Source: CAZMGT01 sp964565895 (GTDB lineage: Bacteria > Armatimonadota > Zipacnadia > UBA1398 > CAZMGT01). From it: DNA of 64,000 nt. The notes under the pieces were generated by a model. It was not told where the DNA came from and made no database searches. It saw only the letters and a list, made by a program, of their open reading frames with translations. Shown here piece after piece: positions 9,184-17,806 of the stretch (position 1 is the stretch's first letter; each line of letters starts with the position of its first letter). The DNA is taken from NCBI GenBank assembly GCA_964565895.1, contig CAZMGT010000010.1:1-64000 (forward strand), in the 5' to 3' direction. Made by a program: the position numbers and the translations under genes.

Positions 9184-9222
9184 GAGAAAGCCGCGGCCTT
9201 GGCACGACCGGCCGCGTTTCTC
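9184..9222 (+). promoter_or_regulatory. Leader hairpin just upstream of galT
   Basis: GAGAAAG plus CCGCGGCC at 9184-9198 can pair with GGCCGCG plus TTTCTC at 9210-9222, with one small mismatch or bulge. The structure ends six bases before the AGGAGG ribosome site (9228-9233). It could act as a terminator of the upstream gene, although no T-run follows, or as a translation-modulating leader. Confidence 0.4.
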
Positions 9223-9243
9223 AGTGTAGGAGGAAGCGCGCTA

Positions 9244-10305
9244 ATGCCACAGTTGCGCAAGAACCCGGTGACCCGCGAGTGGGTGGTCATCGCTGTGGAG
9301 CGCTCCAAGCGGCCCTCGGACTTCGTCCACGACGAGGAGAACCCCACCGACCGCGCCCCGTGGGTCGAGAGCTGCCCGTTTTGCCCCGGCAACGAGCACA
9401 TGACCCCGCCCGCCGTCCTCGCCTATCGCAACGCCGACCCCTCCGAGCCCATGGACGGCCAGGGCTGGTGGGTGCGCGTCGTGCCCAATAAATATCCCGC
9501 GCTGGCTATCGAAGGCGGCCTGGGCAAGCTCGGCGTGGGGATGTACGACCTTATGAACGGCGTGGGCGCGCACGAGGTAATCATCGAGTGCCCCCAGCAT
9601 AACCTGACCATCGAAACCATGTCCCACGAGCAGGTCGTGGACATTATCTGGGCCTATCGCGACCGCTACGTAGACTTAAACAACGACGAGCGGTTCGAAT
9701 ACATCATGTTCTTCCGCAATTACGGAAAACGCGCCGGCGCTTCGTTAGAGCACCCCCACAGCCAGCTTATCGCCACCCCCATGGTGCCCATCGAGGTCCT
9801 TCAGGAGCTCGAGGGCTGCCAGCGCTACTATGAGTTTCGCGACCGCTGCCCCTACTGCGACATGATCCGCCAGGAGCTCGACGACGGCGAGCGCATGGTG
9901 TGCGAAAACGACGAATTTGTCGCCTTCGAGCCGTTTGCGAGCAAGTTTCCCTTTGAAACATGGGTCGTCCCCAAGCGCCACTCGCCCTCGTTTATCAACA
10001 TGTCCCCAGGCGAGGTGGAGTGCTTCGCCGCCATGCTCCGCGATGTCCTGGGCCGGCTCGCTCGCTGCCTAAACTGTCCGCCCTATAACTACTCCCTGTT
10101 TACCGCCCCCTGCAAAGCCGACCCGGCAAGCGCCAAGTTCCACCACTGGCACGTAAAAATCATGCCCCGGCTGTCCATCGCCGCGGGCTTTGAGATGGGC
10201 ACGGGAATCTACATCAACGTCTCCGCGCCGGAGGATGCTGCGGCGTTCTTGCGCGCCGCCGAGGAAAAGCCCGAGCAGCATTTCGCGGTCATCGCTGGGG
10301 GCTAG
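9244..10305 (+). CDS. galT: Galactose-1-phosphate uridylyltransferase
   Basis: Transfers UMP between UDP-glucose and galactose-1-phosphate in the Leloir pathway, in the cytoplasm. The 353-residue protein begins MPQLRKNPVTREWVVIA, typical of this branch. It has two CxxC zinc-type pairs (Cys44/Cys47 in CPFCPGNE and Cys202/Cys205 in CPYC). The catalytic HPHSQ motif has His170-Pro171-His172, His172 being the residue uridylylated in the family. HHWHVKIMPRLS near the C-terminus is the second conserved histidine block. The ATG at 9244 has AGGAGG at 9228-9233; an in-frame GTG-type start at 9199 would lie in the leader hairpin. It follows the GH57 gene and is tightly followed by an unknown gene. Confidence 0.92.
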   Translation: MPQLRKNPVTREWVVIAVERSKRPSDFVHDEENPTDRAPWVESCPFCPGNEHMTPPAVLAYRNADPSEPMDGQGWWVRVVPNKYPALAIEGGLGKLGVGMYDLMNGVGAHEVIIECPQHNLTIETMSHEQVVDIIWAYRDRYVDLNNDERFEYIMFFRNYGKRAGASLEHPHSQLIATPMVPIEVLQELEGCQRYYEFRDRCPYCDMIRQELDDGERMVCENDEFVAFEPFASKFPFETWVVPKRHSPSFINMSPGEVECFAAMLRDVLGRLARCLNCPPYNYSLFTAPCKADPASAKFHHWHVKIMPRLSIAAGFEMGTGIYINVSAPEDAAAFLRAAEEKPEQHFAVIAGG

Positions 10306-10308
10306 GCC

Positions 10309-10986
10309 ATGCCCCGCGCAGAGCACCCCCTGCCCAACCTCACCCTTGCCCGCTGGCTGAAGCACTTCTGCCCCGACCCTTCCGCCCCCGTCCCTCGCGG
10401 CCGCTATGCGCGCGTGATGACGTTCTTTCTCGCCTTCGCCCGCGGCTATGCCAACCGCAAGACGATCCTCGACTATATCCGTGCCATGGAGCCGCGGCTT
10501 GTGCACTCGCTGCGCAAAGCGTTGCTCCAGCTGCCCGAGGAGCATCGACGCCAGTTTGCCGAAGAGCAAATCACAGCCATCGCCCGGCGCATCCGCAGCG
10601 CGATTAGCCACTGCCGCCGCACCTGGCGCCTGCCCATTGTCTGCGTCCCCCTCGAGGGCTACTACGTGGACCTCTCCGAGGAGCCCACCGTGGCCGAGCA
10701 AGCGGGGCGCCTGCTCTCCGCGCTCCCCGCGCCTCAACGCTCCCGCGCCCGTGAGCTGCTCGCGCGCATTGAGGCGCTGGACAAAAAGATCGCCGCGGAG
10801 CTCTCCTCGCCGCCGCGCCTTGCCGCCCGCCGCAGCACCTCCCTGCGCGCCCAGCGTCGCTGGCGCTGCACGCCGCTGTGCTACGTCCTCCCCGAGGCCG
10901 TTCAGCGCCTGCGCAGTGAGCAGCGCCGCCTGCTTGCCCGCCTGCGCGCGCTTGTCTCCCAAAGCCCCGCCCGGCGCGACGTTTAG
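10309..10986 (+). CDS. Uncharacterised arginine-rich protein, coupled to galT
   Basis: A 225-residue, strongly basic protein of mostly helical appearance. It begins three bases after the galT stop, so it is probably co-translated. There is no signal peptide or membrane segment. Residues about 35-65 (RVMTFFLAFARGYANRKTILDYIRAMEP) and a central PIVCVPLEGYYVDLSEEPTV look like ordered protein, and the C-terminal 60 residues are Arg/Leu-rich and probably a coiled coil. I do not recognise the family. The codon pattern matches its neighbours, and the frame is compatible with a real gene rather than an antisense shadow. Function unknown. Confidence 0.7.
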   Translation: MPRAEHPLPNLTLARWLKHFCPDPSAPVPRGRYARVMTFFLAFARGYANRKTILDYIRAMEPRLVHSLRKALLQLPEEHRRQFAEEQITAIARRIRSAISHCRRTWRLPIVCVPLEGYYVDLSEEPTVAEQAGRLLSALPAPQRSRARELLARIEALDKKIAAELSSPPRLAARRSTSLRAQRRWRCTPLCYVLPEAVQRLRSEQRRLLARLRALVSQSPARRDV

Positions 10987-11193
10987 CGCCCGCGCGCCGT
11001 CCCCCCTGGCGCAGGTGTCCCCGCGCAGGTTGTCCGCCCACCCTAGGCTGGAGAAGGGTAGCTCGCGCGGGCCACGTATATACAACTAAGCAAGCCGCGC
11101 CTCGCCCCGCCGCGCTTTCCGCCGGGCTGGGCGCGAGAGCAGGGTTCGGTTCGGCAATCGTCCGCGCTTGCGCTGTCCGAGGAGGATGGCCTT

Positions 11194-12183
11194 ATGCGAG
11201 TCGTGCCACGCTTTGCCCATGCCTTTTCCCACATCAAAAAAACCGCTGCGGGGCGGCTTTTTGCCTTGCTTTGCCTCGGCTGCCTTGTCGCGGGGCTGGT
11301 CTCCGCGCTTGCCGCGCCGCGCGTCGTTGGCGTTCAGGCAACGGAGGCAAAGCCAGCGGCACAGCCCGAAAAGCCGGCCCTGCCGCAATTTACCGCTCGC
11401 GAAAACTGGCCCCAGGGGCGCGAGGAGGGCGAGGTGCTCTGCGGCGAAAAGGTCGTCCTGCGCCTGCGCGCTCCGCTGGGCGGCCTCTCCCCCTATGAGC
11501 GCGCGATGATCGCCGCCAAGCGGCTCAACGACTTCGTCGAGGACTACACCCCCAACGGCCCGCTGCGCGTGGCCCAGGTCAACGAGCAGTGGATTATCCA
11601 GGGCGGGGCGATAAACATCGTCACCTGCGACGCGCAAACGGCAAAGCTGAACAACCTTACCCCCGAGGAGCTGGCGCGCCTGTGGCTGGCGAACATTCGC
11701 GAGGCGCTAAAGGCCGCGGGGCAAACGCCCGCGCCGGCCGCTCCGGCGCAGCCCGCGCCCGCGGAGCCTGCCGCCCCTGCGGCACCTCAGCCTCCCCCGC
11801 CCGCCGAGCCCGCTCCTCCACCGCCGCCCGCACCTCCCGCGGAGGCCATCCCACCCGCCGCTTCCGCGGCGCCCTCGGCGGTCCCTCCCCCGCCGGAGAA
11901 CGTTAAGCTCGTCCCCGTTATCGCCGTCGTCGGCGGGGAGCAGGTGGGCACCGCCGCGGTTACCGGCGAGCAGGCCGTCCTCGACGCCCTAAAGACCGTC
12001 GCCGCCCTCGAGGGGACGTATCAGGGCGTCGTGCGCATCCACGCCCTTGTCCCCACGGCAAGCGACAAGCCCACGGGCGCCGACCCGCGCCTTGCCGGGG
12101 CAACGATTATCGGCGTGCGGCTGACGAAAAAGCCCTCTAGTGCCTCACCAACGCAGCCCGCGGAGGGGGGTGGGGAGCAATGA
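11194..12183 (+). CDS. Secreted two-domain protein with Pro/Ala linker
   Basis: The 329-residue product has a basic N-terminus and a hydrophobic segment (residues about 18-42), a signal peptide or anchor. Residues about 80-172 form a domain with VVLRLRAPLGGLSPYERAM, RLNDFV and NLTPEELARLWLANIREAL. This pattern resembles the periplasmic domain found before some cyanobacterial small-conductance mechanosensitive channels; no channel follows here. A Pro/Ala linker (about 175-238) leads to a C-terminal domain (about 240-315, starting VKLVPVIAV). The ATG at 11194 has GAGGAGG upstream. The next gene overlaps by four bases (ATGA), and its product begins in a similar way to this C-terminal domain. Location is probably periplasmic; function unknown. 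Confidence 0.75.
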   Translation: MRVVPRFAHAFSHIKKTAAGRLFALLCLGCLVAGLVSALAAPRVVGVQATEAKPAAQPEKPALPQFTARENWPQGREEGEVLCGEKVVLRLRAPLGGLSPYERAMIAAKRLNDFVEDYTPNGPLRVAQVNEQWIIQGGAINIVTCDAQTAKLNNLTPEELARLWLANIREALKAAGQTPAPAAPAQPAPAEPAAPAAPQPPPPAEPAPPPPPAPPAEAIPPAASAAPSAVPPPPENVKLVPVIAVVGGEQVGTAAVTGEQAVLDALKTVAALEGTYQGVVRIHALVPTASDKPTGADPRLAGATIIGVRLTKKPSSASPTQPAEGGGEQ

Positions 12184-12611
12184 TCCGCGCCGCCCGCCGG
12201 CATAAACTGGCCATGCTCCTTGCCTTGCTCGCTATGGCAGCCGCGGCGGCCTACGGTTGGGACATCGCCGACATGCTCCGCCTGGCGGGCATTCCCCAGG
12301 TGGTAACGTGGTTTGGGCACGAGCTAGACAGCGCGGCAAACACGGTTTTCGGCAGCCCAACGCTCGCGCCGCCGGGGGCCACGAAGGTCGTGCCTGTTTA
12401 CTCGGCGTCGGGTAGAATCTATGTGCGTGCTGTGCAACTTTATGGCCCAAAAGACCAAGTTAGTAAAGTCCTCCTCGCCGTCCAGGTGCCCCTCGTCACG
12501 CCCCAGGGCGAGGTGGACCGCTTCGTGCCCTCTAAAAGCCCCGACCCCGCGCAAATCGACCCCGTCCCCGGGGTGAGCGTCTCGGCGATCATCGATTTCG
12601 AGCAGAAATGA
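12180..12611 (+). CDS. Small secreted protein, partner of the preceding gene
   Basis: A 143-residue protein with an N-terminal hydrophobic segment (residues 10-25) of signal-peptide type. The remaining part has TKVVPVYSASGRIYVRAVQLYG and LLAVQVPLVTP, probably a small beta domain. The ATG overlaps the stop of the preceding gene, and GGAGGGGGG precedes it, so the two are made together. The order of hydrophobic and Gly residues resembles the C-terminal domain of the preceding protein, suggesting the pair arose by domain duplication. No known family recognised. No obvious terminator separates it from gyrB, but gyrB has its own promoter. Confidence 0.7.
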   Translation: MIRAARRHKLAMLLALLAMAAAAAYGWDIADMLRLAGIPQVVTWFGHELDSAANTVFGSPTLAPPGATKVVPVYSASGRIYVRAVQLYGPKDQVSKVLLAVQVPLVTPQGEVDRFVPSKSPDPAQIDPVPGVSVSAIIDFEQK

Positions 12612-12796
12612 TCGTCGTTGCCGTGCGCTTTCGGGGCTTTTCGGCGATGAACATTTGCGCCGGTGCGGGCCGTTTTTCGTGCGGGGCGGGAAGTGGGTTT
12701 TCCCTCTGCTTTCCGGGCCGCGCCAAGCGGGGGAAAATGGGGCCCACTAGGGCCCGTTTAGCACGCGCCGAAAATGCCCAAAAACCGCATAATTTC

Positions 12797-12825
12797 TTGA
12801 CTTTCGGCCATTTTCGAAGTATGGT
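12797..12825 (+). promoter_or_regulatory. Sigma70-type promoter of gyrB-gyrA-archease
   Basis: TTGACT at 12797-12802 and TATGGT at 12820-12825 are exactly 17 bases apart, followed by an AT-rich stretch. The transcript would start near 12832, about 34 bases before the gyrB ATG at 12866, which has AGGAGG at 12854-12859. Confidence 0.75.
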
Positions 12826-12865
12826 TAATTAGTTTTCCTGAGCCCTCATCCCCAGGAGGTTTAGC

Positions 12866-14812
12866 ATGGCAAAAACCACCTACGACGCCCGCCAAATTCA
12901 GGTCCTAAAAGGCCTGGAAGCGGTGCGTAAACGCCCTGCCATGTACATCGGCGACACCGCTTCCCGCGGGCTTCATCACATCGTCTTCGAGGTCATCGAC
13001 AACAGCGTTGACGAGGTCCTCGCTGGCTTCTGCAAGAACATCGAAACCGTCATTCACGCCGACGGATCGATTACCGTAACCGACGACGGCCGGGGAATCC
13101 CCGTCGATATCCATCCCCAGGAGAAGCGTCCCGCGGTCGAGGTCGTGTTAACTACGCTGCACGCGGGCAGTAAATTCGGCGGCGGGGGGTATAAGGTCTC
13201 CGGCGGGCTGCACGGCGTGGGCGTCTCTTGTACGAACGCCCTTGCCGAGTGGCTCGAGGTTGAGGTTCGCCGCGACGGCAAAATCTGGTGGCAGCGCTTC
13301 GAACGCGGCCGCCCGACAACCAAGCTCAAAAGCAAAGGCCGCGCCACGCGCACGGGCACGCGCATTACGTTCAAACCCGACCCCGAGATCTTCGAGACCC
13401 TGGAGTTCGACTACAACATCCTCGCCCGGCGCCTGCGCGAGCTCGCCTTTCTCACCAGCGGCGCCAAGCTCAAGCTCGTTGACGAGCGCACGGGCCAGTC
13501 CGACGTCTGGCAGTATAAGGGCGGCATTAGCTCCTACGTGCAAATGCTTAACGCCAACAAAGACACCCTCAGCCGCAAGCCCATCTACATCTCCGCCACG
13601 CGCGACGACGTCGAGGTCGAGGTCGCCATTCAGTACAACGATGGCTACGCGGAAACCGTCCTCTCGTTCGCCAACCTGATCAACACAAGCGAGGGGGGAA
13701 CGCATGTCAGCGGCTTTCGCACGGCGCTTACCCGCGTGGTCAACCAATACGGCCGCCGGCACGGCCTGCTTAAGGAGAAAGACCCCAACCTCTCCGGCGA
13801 CGACGTGCGCGAGGGCCTGTGCGCGGTGATTAGCGTTAAGCTGCAAAACCCCCAGTTCGAGGGCCAGACCAAAATGAAGCTGGGCAACCGCGAGATCGAG
13901 GGCCTGGTAAACTCCGTCGTCGGCGAGGGCCTGGCCGAGTACTTCGAGGAGCACCCCACCGAGGCCCGGCGTATCGTGAACCAGGCGATTATCGCCCATC
14001 GCGCGCGCGAGGCGGCGCGCAAGCAGGCGGAGCTCGTCCGCCGCAAGTCCGCGCTAGAGAGCAACTCGCTCCCCGGCAAGCTCTGGGACTGCTCCTCGCG
14101 CAACCCCGAGGAGTGTGAGCTGTTCTTGGTCGAGGGCGACTCCGCCGGGGGCAACGCCAAGCAGGCGCGCGACGCGCGCTTTCAGGCCATCCTCCCCCTG
14201 CGCGGCAAGATTCTTAACGTAGAAAAACACCGCCTGGACAAAATCCTCAGCCACGAGGCGATCGAGGCGATCATCTCCGCCCTGGGCACGGGGATCGCCG
14301 AGTCGCGCAACGACGGCAAAAACGGGGGCAACGAGAACAACGGCAACGGCGGGGCGTTTGACCTAAGCAAGCTGCGCTATCACCGCATTATCATCATGGC
14401 CGACGCCGACGTAGACGGCTCGCACATCCGCACGCTGCTGCTCACGTTCTTTTTCCGCTATATGCCCAAGCTTATCGAGCGCGGTCATATTTACATGGCC
14501 CAGCCCCCGCTTTATCGCGTGCGCAGCTCCAAAGGCATTACCTATGCCTGGAGCGACGAGGAGCTTAAAGAAGTGTGCAAAAAGCACCCCAAAAACCGCA
14601 TGGTCAGCCGGTTTAAAGGCCTCAGCGAAATGGACCCCGACGACCTGGCGCGCACGACCATGGCCGTCGAGTCCCGCGTCTTGCGCCGGGTGACCATCGA
14701 GGACGCCATCGAGGCCGACCAGCTATTCACCACCCTCATGGGCGACAAGGTCGAGCCCCGGCGCGAGTTTATTGCCAAGCACGCCAAAGAAGTGAAAAAC
14801 CTCGACTTCTAG
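12866..14812 (+). CDS. gyrB: DNA gyrase subunit B
   Basis: The ATPase and TOPRIM subunit of type IIA topoisomerase; with GyrA it introduces negative supercoils. The 648-residue length matches the short GyrB class. It shows the GHKL ATP-binding features (VIDNSVDEVLAGF, TDDGRGIPVD, GGLHGVGVSCTNAL), the transducer domain, the TOPRIM Glu in EGDSAGG and the metal-binding DADVDGSHIRTLL. A short Gly/Asn-rich loop (NGGNENNGNGG) before the DADVDG block lengthens it slightly. It has its own promoter and strong ribosome site, and gyrA starts 36 bases after its stop, so the two subunits are co-expressed. Confidence 0.97.
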   Translation: MAKTTYDARQIQVLKGLEAVRKRPAMYIGDTASRGLHHIVFEVIDNSVDEVLAGFCKNIETVIHADGSITVTDDGRGIPVDIHPQEKRPAVEVVLTTLHAGSKFGGGGYKVSGGLHGVGVSCTNALAEWLEVEVRRDGKIWWQRFERGRPTTKLKSKGRATRTGTRITFKPDPEIFETLEFDYNILARRLRELAFLTSGAKLKLVDERTGQSDVWQYKGGISSYVQMLNANKDTLSRKPIYISATRDDVEVEVAIQYNDGYAETVLSFANLINTSEGGTHVSGFRTALTRVVNQYGRRHGLLKEKDPNLSGDDVREGLCAVISVKLQNPQFEGQTKMKLGNREIEGLVNSVVGEGLAEYFEEHPTEARRIVNQAIIAHRAREAARKQAELVRRKSALESNSLPGKLWDCSSRNPEECELFLVEGDSAGGNAKQARDARFQAILPLRGKILNVEKHRLDKILSHEAIEAIISALGTGIAESRNDGKNGGNENNGNGGAFDLSKLRYHRIIIMADADVDGSHIRTLLLTFFFRYMPKLIERGHIYMAQPPLYRVRSSKGITYAWSDEELKEVCKKHPKNRMVSRFKGLSEMDPDDLARTTMAVESRVLRRVTIEDAIEADQLFTTLMGDKVEPRREFIAKHAKEVKNLDF

Positions 14813-14848
14813 CCGTTCGCCAACACATTCTGCCGAGGAGATTGCACC

Positions 14849-17299
14849 GTGGAGAAGATCGCCAGGGAGGTTACTGACGTCGAGGTCAGCCAGGAGCTGA
14901 AAGACTCCTACATGACCTACGCCATGAGCGTCATCTTCGCCCGGGCCCTGCCCGTGGCCAACGACGGGCTAAAGCCCGTGCAGCGGCGCATTATCTACAC
15001 CATGTACGAAATGGGGCTTTACCCCAACCGCCAGCATGTCAAATGCGCCCGCGTTACCGGCGAGGTGAGCGGCAAATATCACCCCCACGGCAGCGAGATC
15101 ATCTACCCCTCCCTCGCCCGCCTCGCCCAGGACTTTAACATGCGCTATCCCCTCGTGGACGGCATGGGGAACTTCGGCTCCATCGACGGCGACCCCCCAG
15201 GCGCCCAGCGCTATACCGAGTGTCGCCTCGCTCCGCCGTCCATGGACCTCCTCGCCGACATCGACGAGGACACGGTAGACTTCCAGCCCAACTACGACGA
15301 GCGCGACCAGGAGCCCGTCGTCCTCCCCGCAAAGTTCCCCAACCTCCTCGCCAACGGGGGCAGCGGCATTGCCGTGGGCATGGCCACGAACATCCCCCCG
15401 CACAACATCAACGAGGTGTGCGACGCCATCGCCGCGGTTATCGACAACCCGAACATGAGCCTGGACGAGCTCCTGGAGCTTATCCCTGGGCCGGACTTCC
15501 CCACGGGCGGGGTGATCCTCGGCACGAGCGGCATCCGCCAGGCCTACGAGACAGGCCACGGTTCTATTGTCCTTCAGGCGCGGGCCTCGGTGGAGCCCAT
15601 CTCCGGCGGCAAGCAGGCGATCTTAATTACCGAGCTCCCCTACAACGTCAACAAAGCCAACCTCGTTACGCAGATCGCCGACCTCGTGCGCCAAAAGAAA
15701 GTCGAAGGCATCAGCGACATCCGCGACGAGACCGACCGCAAGGGCATGCGCCTGGTCATCGAGCTCAAGCGCGAGGCCAACCCCTCCGTCGTCCTCCATA
15801 ATCTCTACAAGCGCACCTCGCTGCGCACGAACTTCGCGGTAAACATGCTCGCCCTCGTGGACGGCGTCCCGCGCACCCTTACCCTGCGCCGGATGATCGA
15901 TATCTACATCGAGCACCGCCGCGAGGTCATTACTCGGCGCACGAAGTTCCGTCTGCGCCAGGCGGAGGACCGCGCGCACATCCTCGAGGGCTACCTCCGC
16001 GCGTTGGACATGCTCGACGAGGTAATCGAGCTCATCCGCGCCTCGCAATCGCCCGCTCAGGCGCGCGAGGCGCTCATCGCGCAGTTTGGCTTTACCGAGC
16101 GCCAAGCCCAAGCGATCCTCGACCTTACCCTCTCCCGCCTCACCGCGCTTGAGCGCCAGAAAATTCAAAAAGAGCACGAGGAGACGATTAAGCTCATCGC
16201 CTATCTCGAAGAGATCCTCGCCAACCCGCGCCGCGTGGACCAAATCATCAAAGACGACTTGCGCGACATCAAGAAAACCTACGGCGACGAGCGCCGCACG
16301 CACATTAGGCCCGAGGAGCCCGAGGACATTACCGTGGAGCAGCTTATCGCCGAGCAAGACGTGATCATTACCATTACCAAAGACGGCTACATTAAGCGCC
16401 TCCCCCTCGATACCTACCGCGTGCAGCGCCGCGGGGGAAAGGGGGTCATCGGCCTGACCAAAAAAGAGGAGGACGAGGTCAGCGACCTGTTCGTGGCCAG
16501 CACGCACCACTATATCCTGTTCTTTACGGATCAGGGCCGGGTATATCGGTTAAAGGCGTTTGAGGTCCCTGTGGCCAGCCGCCAGGCGCGGGGCACGGCG
16601 ATCGTCAATCTCTTGCCCCTCGAGCCCGGCGAGCATGTTACCGCGGCGATCGCCGTGAAGGACTTCCGCCAGGGTGGCTATTTGGTAATGGTTACCGAAA
16701 ACGGGATTATCAAGAAAACGCGGCTTAAGGATTTCGACACCCCCCTGCGCGCCCGCGGGCTGACGGCGATTAAGCTTCGCGACGGCGACGCCCTGCGCTG
16801 GGTGCGCTGGACCGATGGCAAGCGGCACCTCATCCTCGTTACCCGCAACGGCCAAGCCATTCGCTTCGACGAGCGGCAGGTGCGCCTCATGGGCCGCGCC
16901 GCCGCCGGGGTGCGCGCTATCTCCCTGGCCAAAGGCGACTCCCTCGTCGGCTGCCAGGTCGTCGAGCGCGGGAAAGACCTGCTCATCGTCTGCGAAAAGG
17001 GCTATGGCAAGCGCACCCCGCTGACGCAATATCCCTGCCAAGCGCGCGGGGGCAAGGGGCGCAAGACGGCAAAGGTCACCGAACGCAATGGGCATATCGT
17101 TGCCTGCGAGGTCGTCGACGACGAAGACCAAGTCGTGCTCATCACCTCCGGCGGCCTGGTGATCCGCATCCCCGCGGACAAAATCCGCGTCACCGGCCGC
17201 GCGACGCAGGGCGTAATCCTCGTTAAAATGGCCCCGGGCGAGGTCGTGCGCTCTGCGGCAAAGGTCGTCCGCCACGTTCAGGAGGACAACCGCCGGTGA
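14849..17299 (+). CDS. gyrA: DNA gyrase subunit A
   Basis: The DNA breakage and rejoining subunit; 816 residues, starting at GTG 14849 with GAGGAG upstream. The active-site tyrosine is Tyr122 (RYTECRL), with the same numbering as Escherichia coli. The C-terminal beta-pinwheel contains the GyrA box QRRGGKG, which marks a gyrase rather than topoisomerase IV, plus a second box-like ARGGKG. Unusually, the helix around the quinolone site reads HPHGSEIIYP: positions 82, 83 and 87 are Ser, Glu and Pro, where E. coli has Asp, Ser and Asp. GDPPGAQRYTE also replaces the common DSAAAMRYTE. Its stop overlaps the archease start (GTGA). Confidence 0.96.
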   Translation: MEKIAREVTDVEVSQELKDSYMTYAMSVIFARALPVANDGLKPVQRRIIYTMYEMGLYPNRQHVKCARVTGEVSGKYHPHGSEIIYPSLARLAQDFNMRYPLVDGMGNFGSIDGDPPGAQRYTECRLAPPSMDLLADIDEDTVDFQPNYDERDQEPVVLPAKFPNLLANGGSGIAVGMATNIPPHNINEVCDAIAAVIDNPNMSLDELLELIPGPDFPTGGVILGTSGIRQAYETGHGSIVLQARASVEPISGGKQAILITELPYNVNKANLVTQIADLVRQKKVEGISDIRDETDRKGMRLVIELKREANPSVVLHNLYKRTSLRTNFAVNMLALVDGVPRTLTLRRMIDIYIEHRREVITRRTKFRLRQAEDRAHILEGYLRALDMLDEVIELIRASQSPAQAREALIAQFGFTERQAQAILDLTLSRLTALERQKIQKEHEETIKLIAYLEEILANPRRVDQIIKDDLRDIKKTYGDERRTHIRPEEPEDITVEQLIAEQDVIITITKDGYIKRLPLDTYRVQRRGGKGVIGLTKKEEDEVSDLFVASTHHYILFFTDQGRVYRLKAFEVPVASRQARGTAIVNLLPLEPGEHVTAAIAVKDFRQGGYLVMVTENGIIKKTRLKDFDTPLRARGLTAIKLRDGDALRWVRWTDGKRHLILVTRNGQAIRFDERQVRLMGRAAAGVRAISLAKGDSLVGCQVVERGKDLLIVCEKGYGKRTPLTQYPCQARGGKGRKTAKVTERNGHIVACEVVDDEDQVVLITSGGLVIRIPADKIRVTGRATQGVILVKMAPGEVVRSAAKVVRHVQEDNRR

Positions 17300-17715
17300 G
17301 CCGCTATCGAGTGGAAGACCACACCGCGGACTTGGCGATCACCGCGTTCGGTGCCACCCTCGAGGAGACGTTTGCAAACGCCGCCTATGCCATGTTCGAC
17401 CAAATGGCCGACCTTGGGGCAATCGCCCAGTTTCCCGAACAGCGCGAGCTCGAGCTTCGTGCACAAAGCGCCGAGCTTTTGCTGCGCGAGTGGCTGGGCG
17501 AACTGCTCTTCGTCGCCGAGACCGAGGGGCTTATCTTCGGCCGCTTTTCCGTGTCCATCCTCAGCCACTGGACGCTGCGCGGCACGGCGTGGGGCGCGGA
17601 TATCTCAGGCGTTCCGCCCCGCGGGAGCACCCAGGTGAAGGCCGTTACCTATCACGGCCTAAAAATCAAAAAAACCGACGCCGGCTATGAAGCGTCGGTG
17701 GTTTTCGATACCTAA
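17296..17715 (+). CDS. Archease family protein
   Basis: A 139-residue protein of the archease family. It starts YRVEDHTADLAITAFG, the family signature, with acidic metal-site residues in EDHTAD, and ends with the usual VKAVTYHGLKI followed by a beta-strand tail. Archeases activate the RNA ligase RtcB, helping it take up GTP for tRNA or RNA repair. No rtcB is in the window. The GTG start overlaps the gyrA stop, and AGGAGGA lies in the gyrA 3' end, so it is part of the gyr operon. The last part of the gene also contains the terminator of the converging tRNA gene. Confidence 0.9.
   Translation: MSRYRVEDHTADLAITAFGATLEETFANAAYAMFDQMADLGAIAQFPEQRELELRAQSAELLLREWLGELLFVAETEGLIFGRFSVSILSHWTLRGTAWGADISGVPPRGSTQVKAVTYHGLKIKKTDAGYEASVVFDT
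17661..17699 (-). terminator. Rho-independent terminator of tRNA-Pro, inside the archease gene
   Basis: Read on the minus strand, ACCGACGC and GCGTCGGT form a perfect 8-bp stem (17692-17699 with 17674-17681) around a 10-base loop. Six T bases, then GA, then five T bases follow at once. It lies 18 bases beyond the tRNA 3' end and within the coding sequence of the opposite gene. Confidence 0.85.
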
Positions 17716-17716
17716 C

Positions 17717-17793
17717 TGGTCGGGGCGGGCGGATTTGAACCGCCGACCTCACGGTCCCGAACCGTGCGCTCTACCAAACTGAGCTACGCCCCG
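17717..17793 (-). tRNA. tRNA-Pro (CGG anticodon)
   Basis: On the minus strand the gene folds as a full cloverleaf of 77 bases. The 7-bp acceptor is CGGGGCG with CGCCCCG, the D arm is GCTC with GAGC, the anticodon stem is CACGG with CCGTG around loop TTCGGGA, and the T arm is GGCGG-TTCAAAT-CCGCC. The discriminator is A, and CCA is encoded. The CGG anticodon reads the CCG proline codon, frequent in this high-GC genome. It has its own promoter (17807-17835) and terminator (17661-17699), and its 3' end comes one base from the archease stop. Confidence 0.97.
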
Positions 17794-17806
17794 ACCCGCG
17801 AGCGCG

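Noticed and set aside
12740..12755. GGGCCC-ACTA-GGGCCC as a terminator before gyrB
   Set aside because: The stem is possible, but no T-run follows and each half is itself a palindrome, so pairing is ambiguous.
12608..12832. A 74-codon frame before gyrB
   Set aside because: It overlaps the gyrB -35 and -10 boxes, has no ribosome site, and its product looks random.
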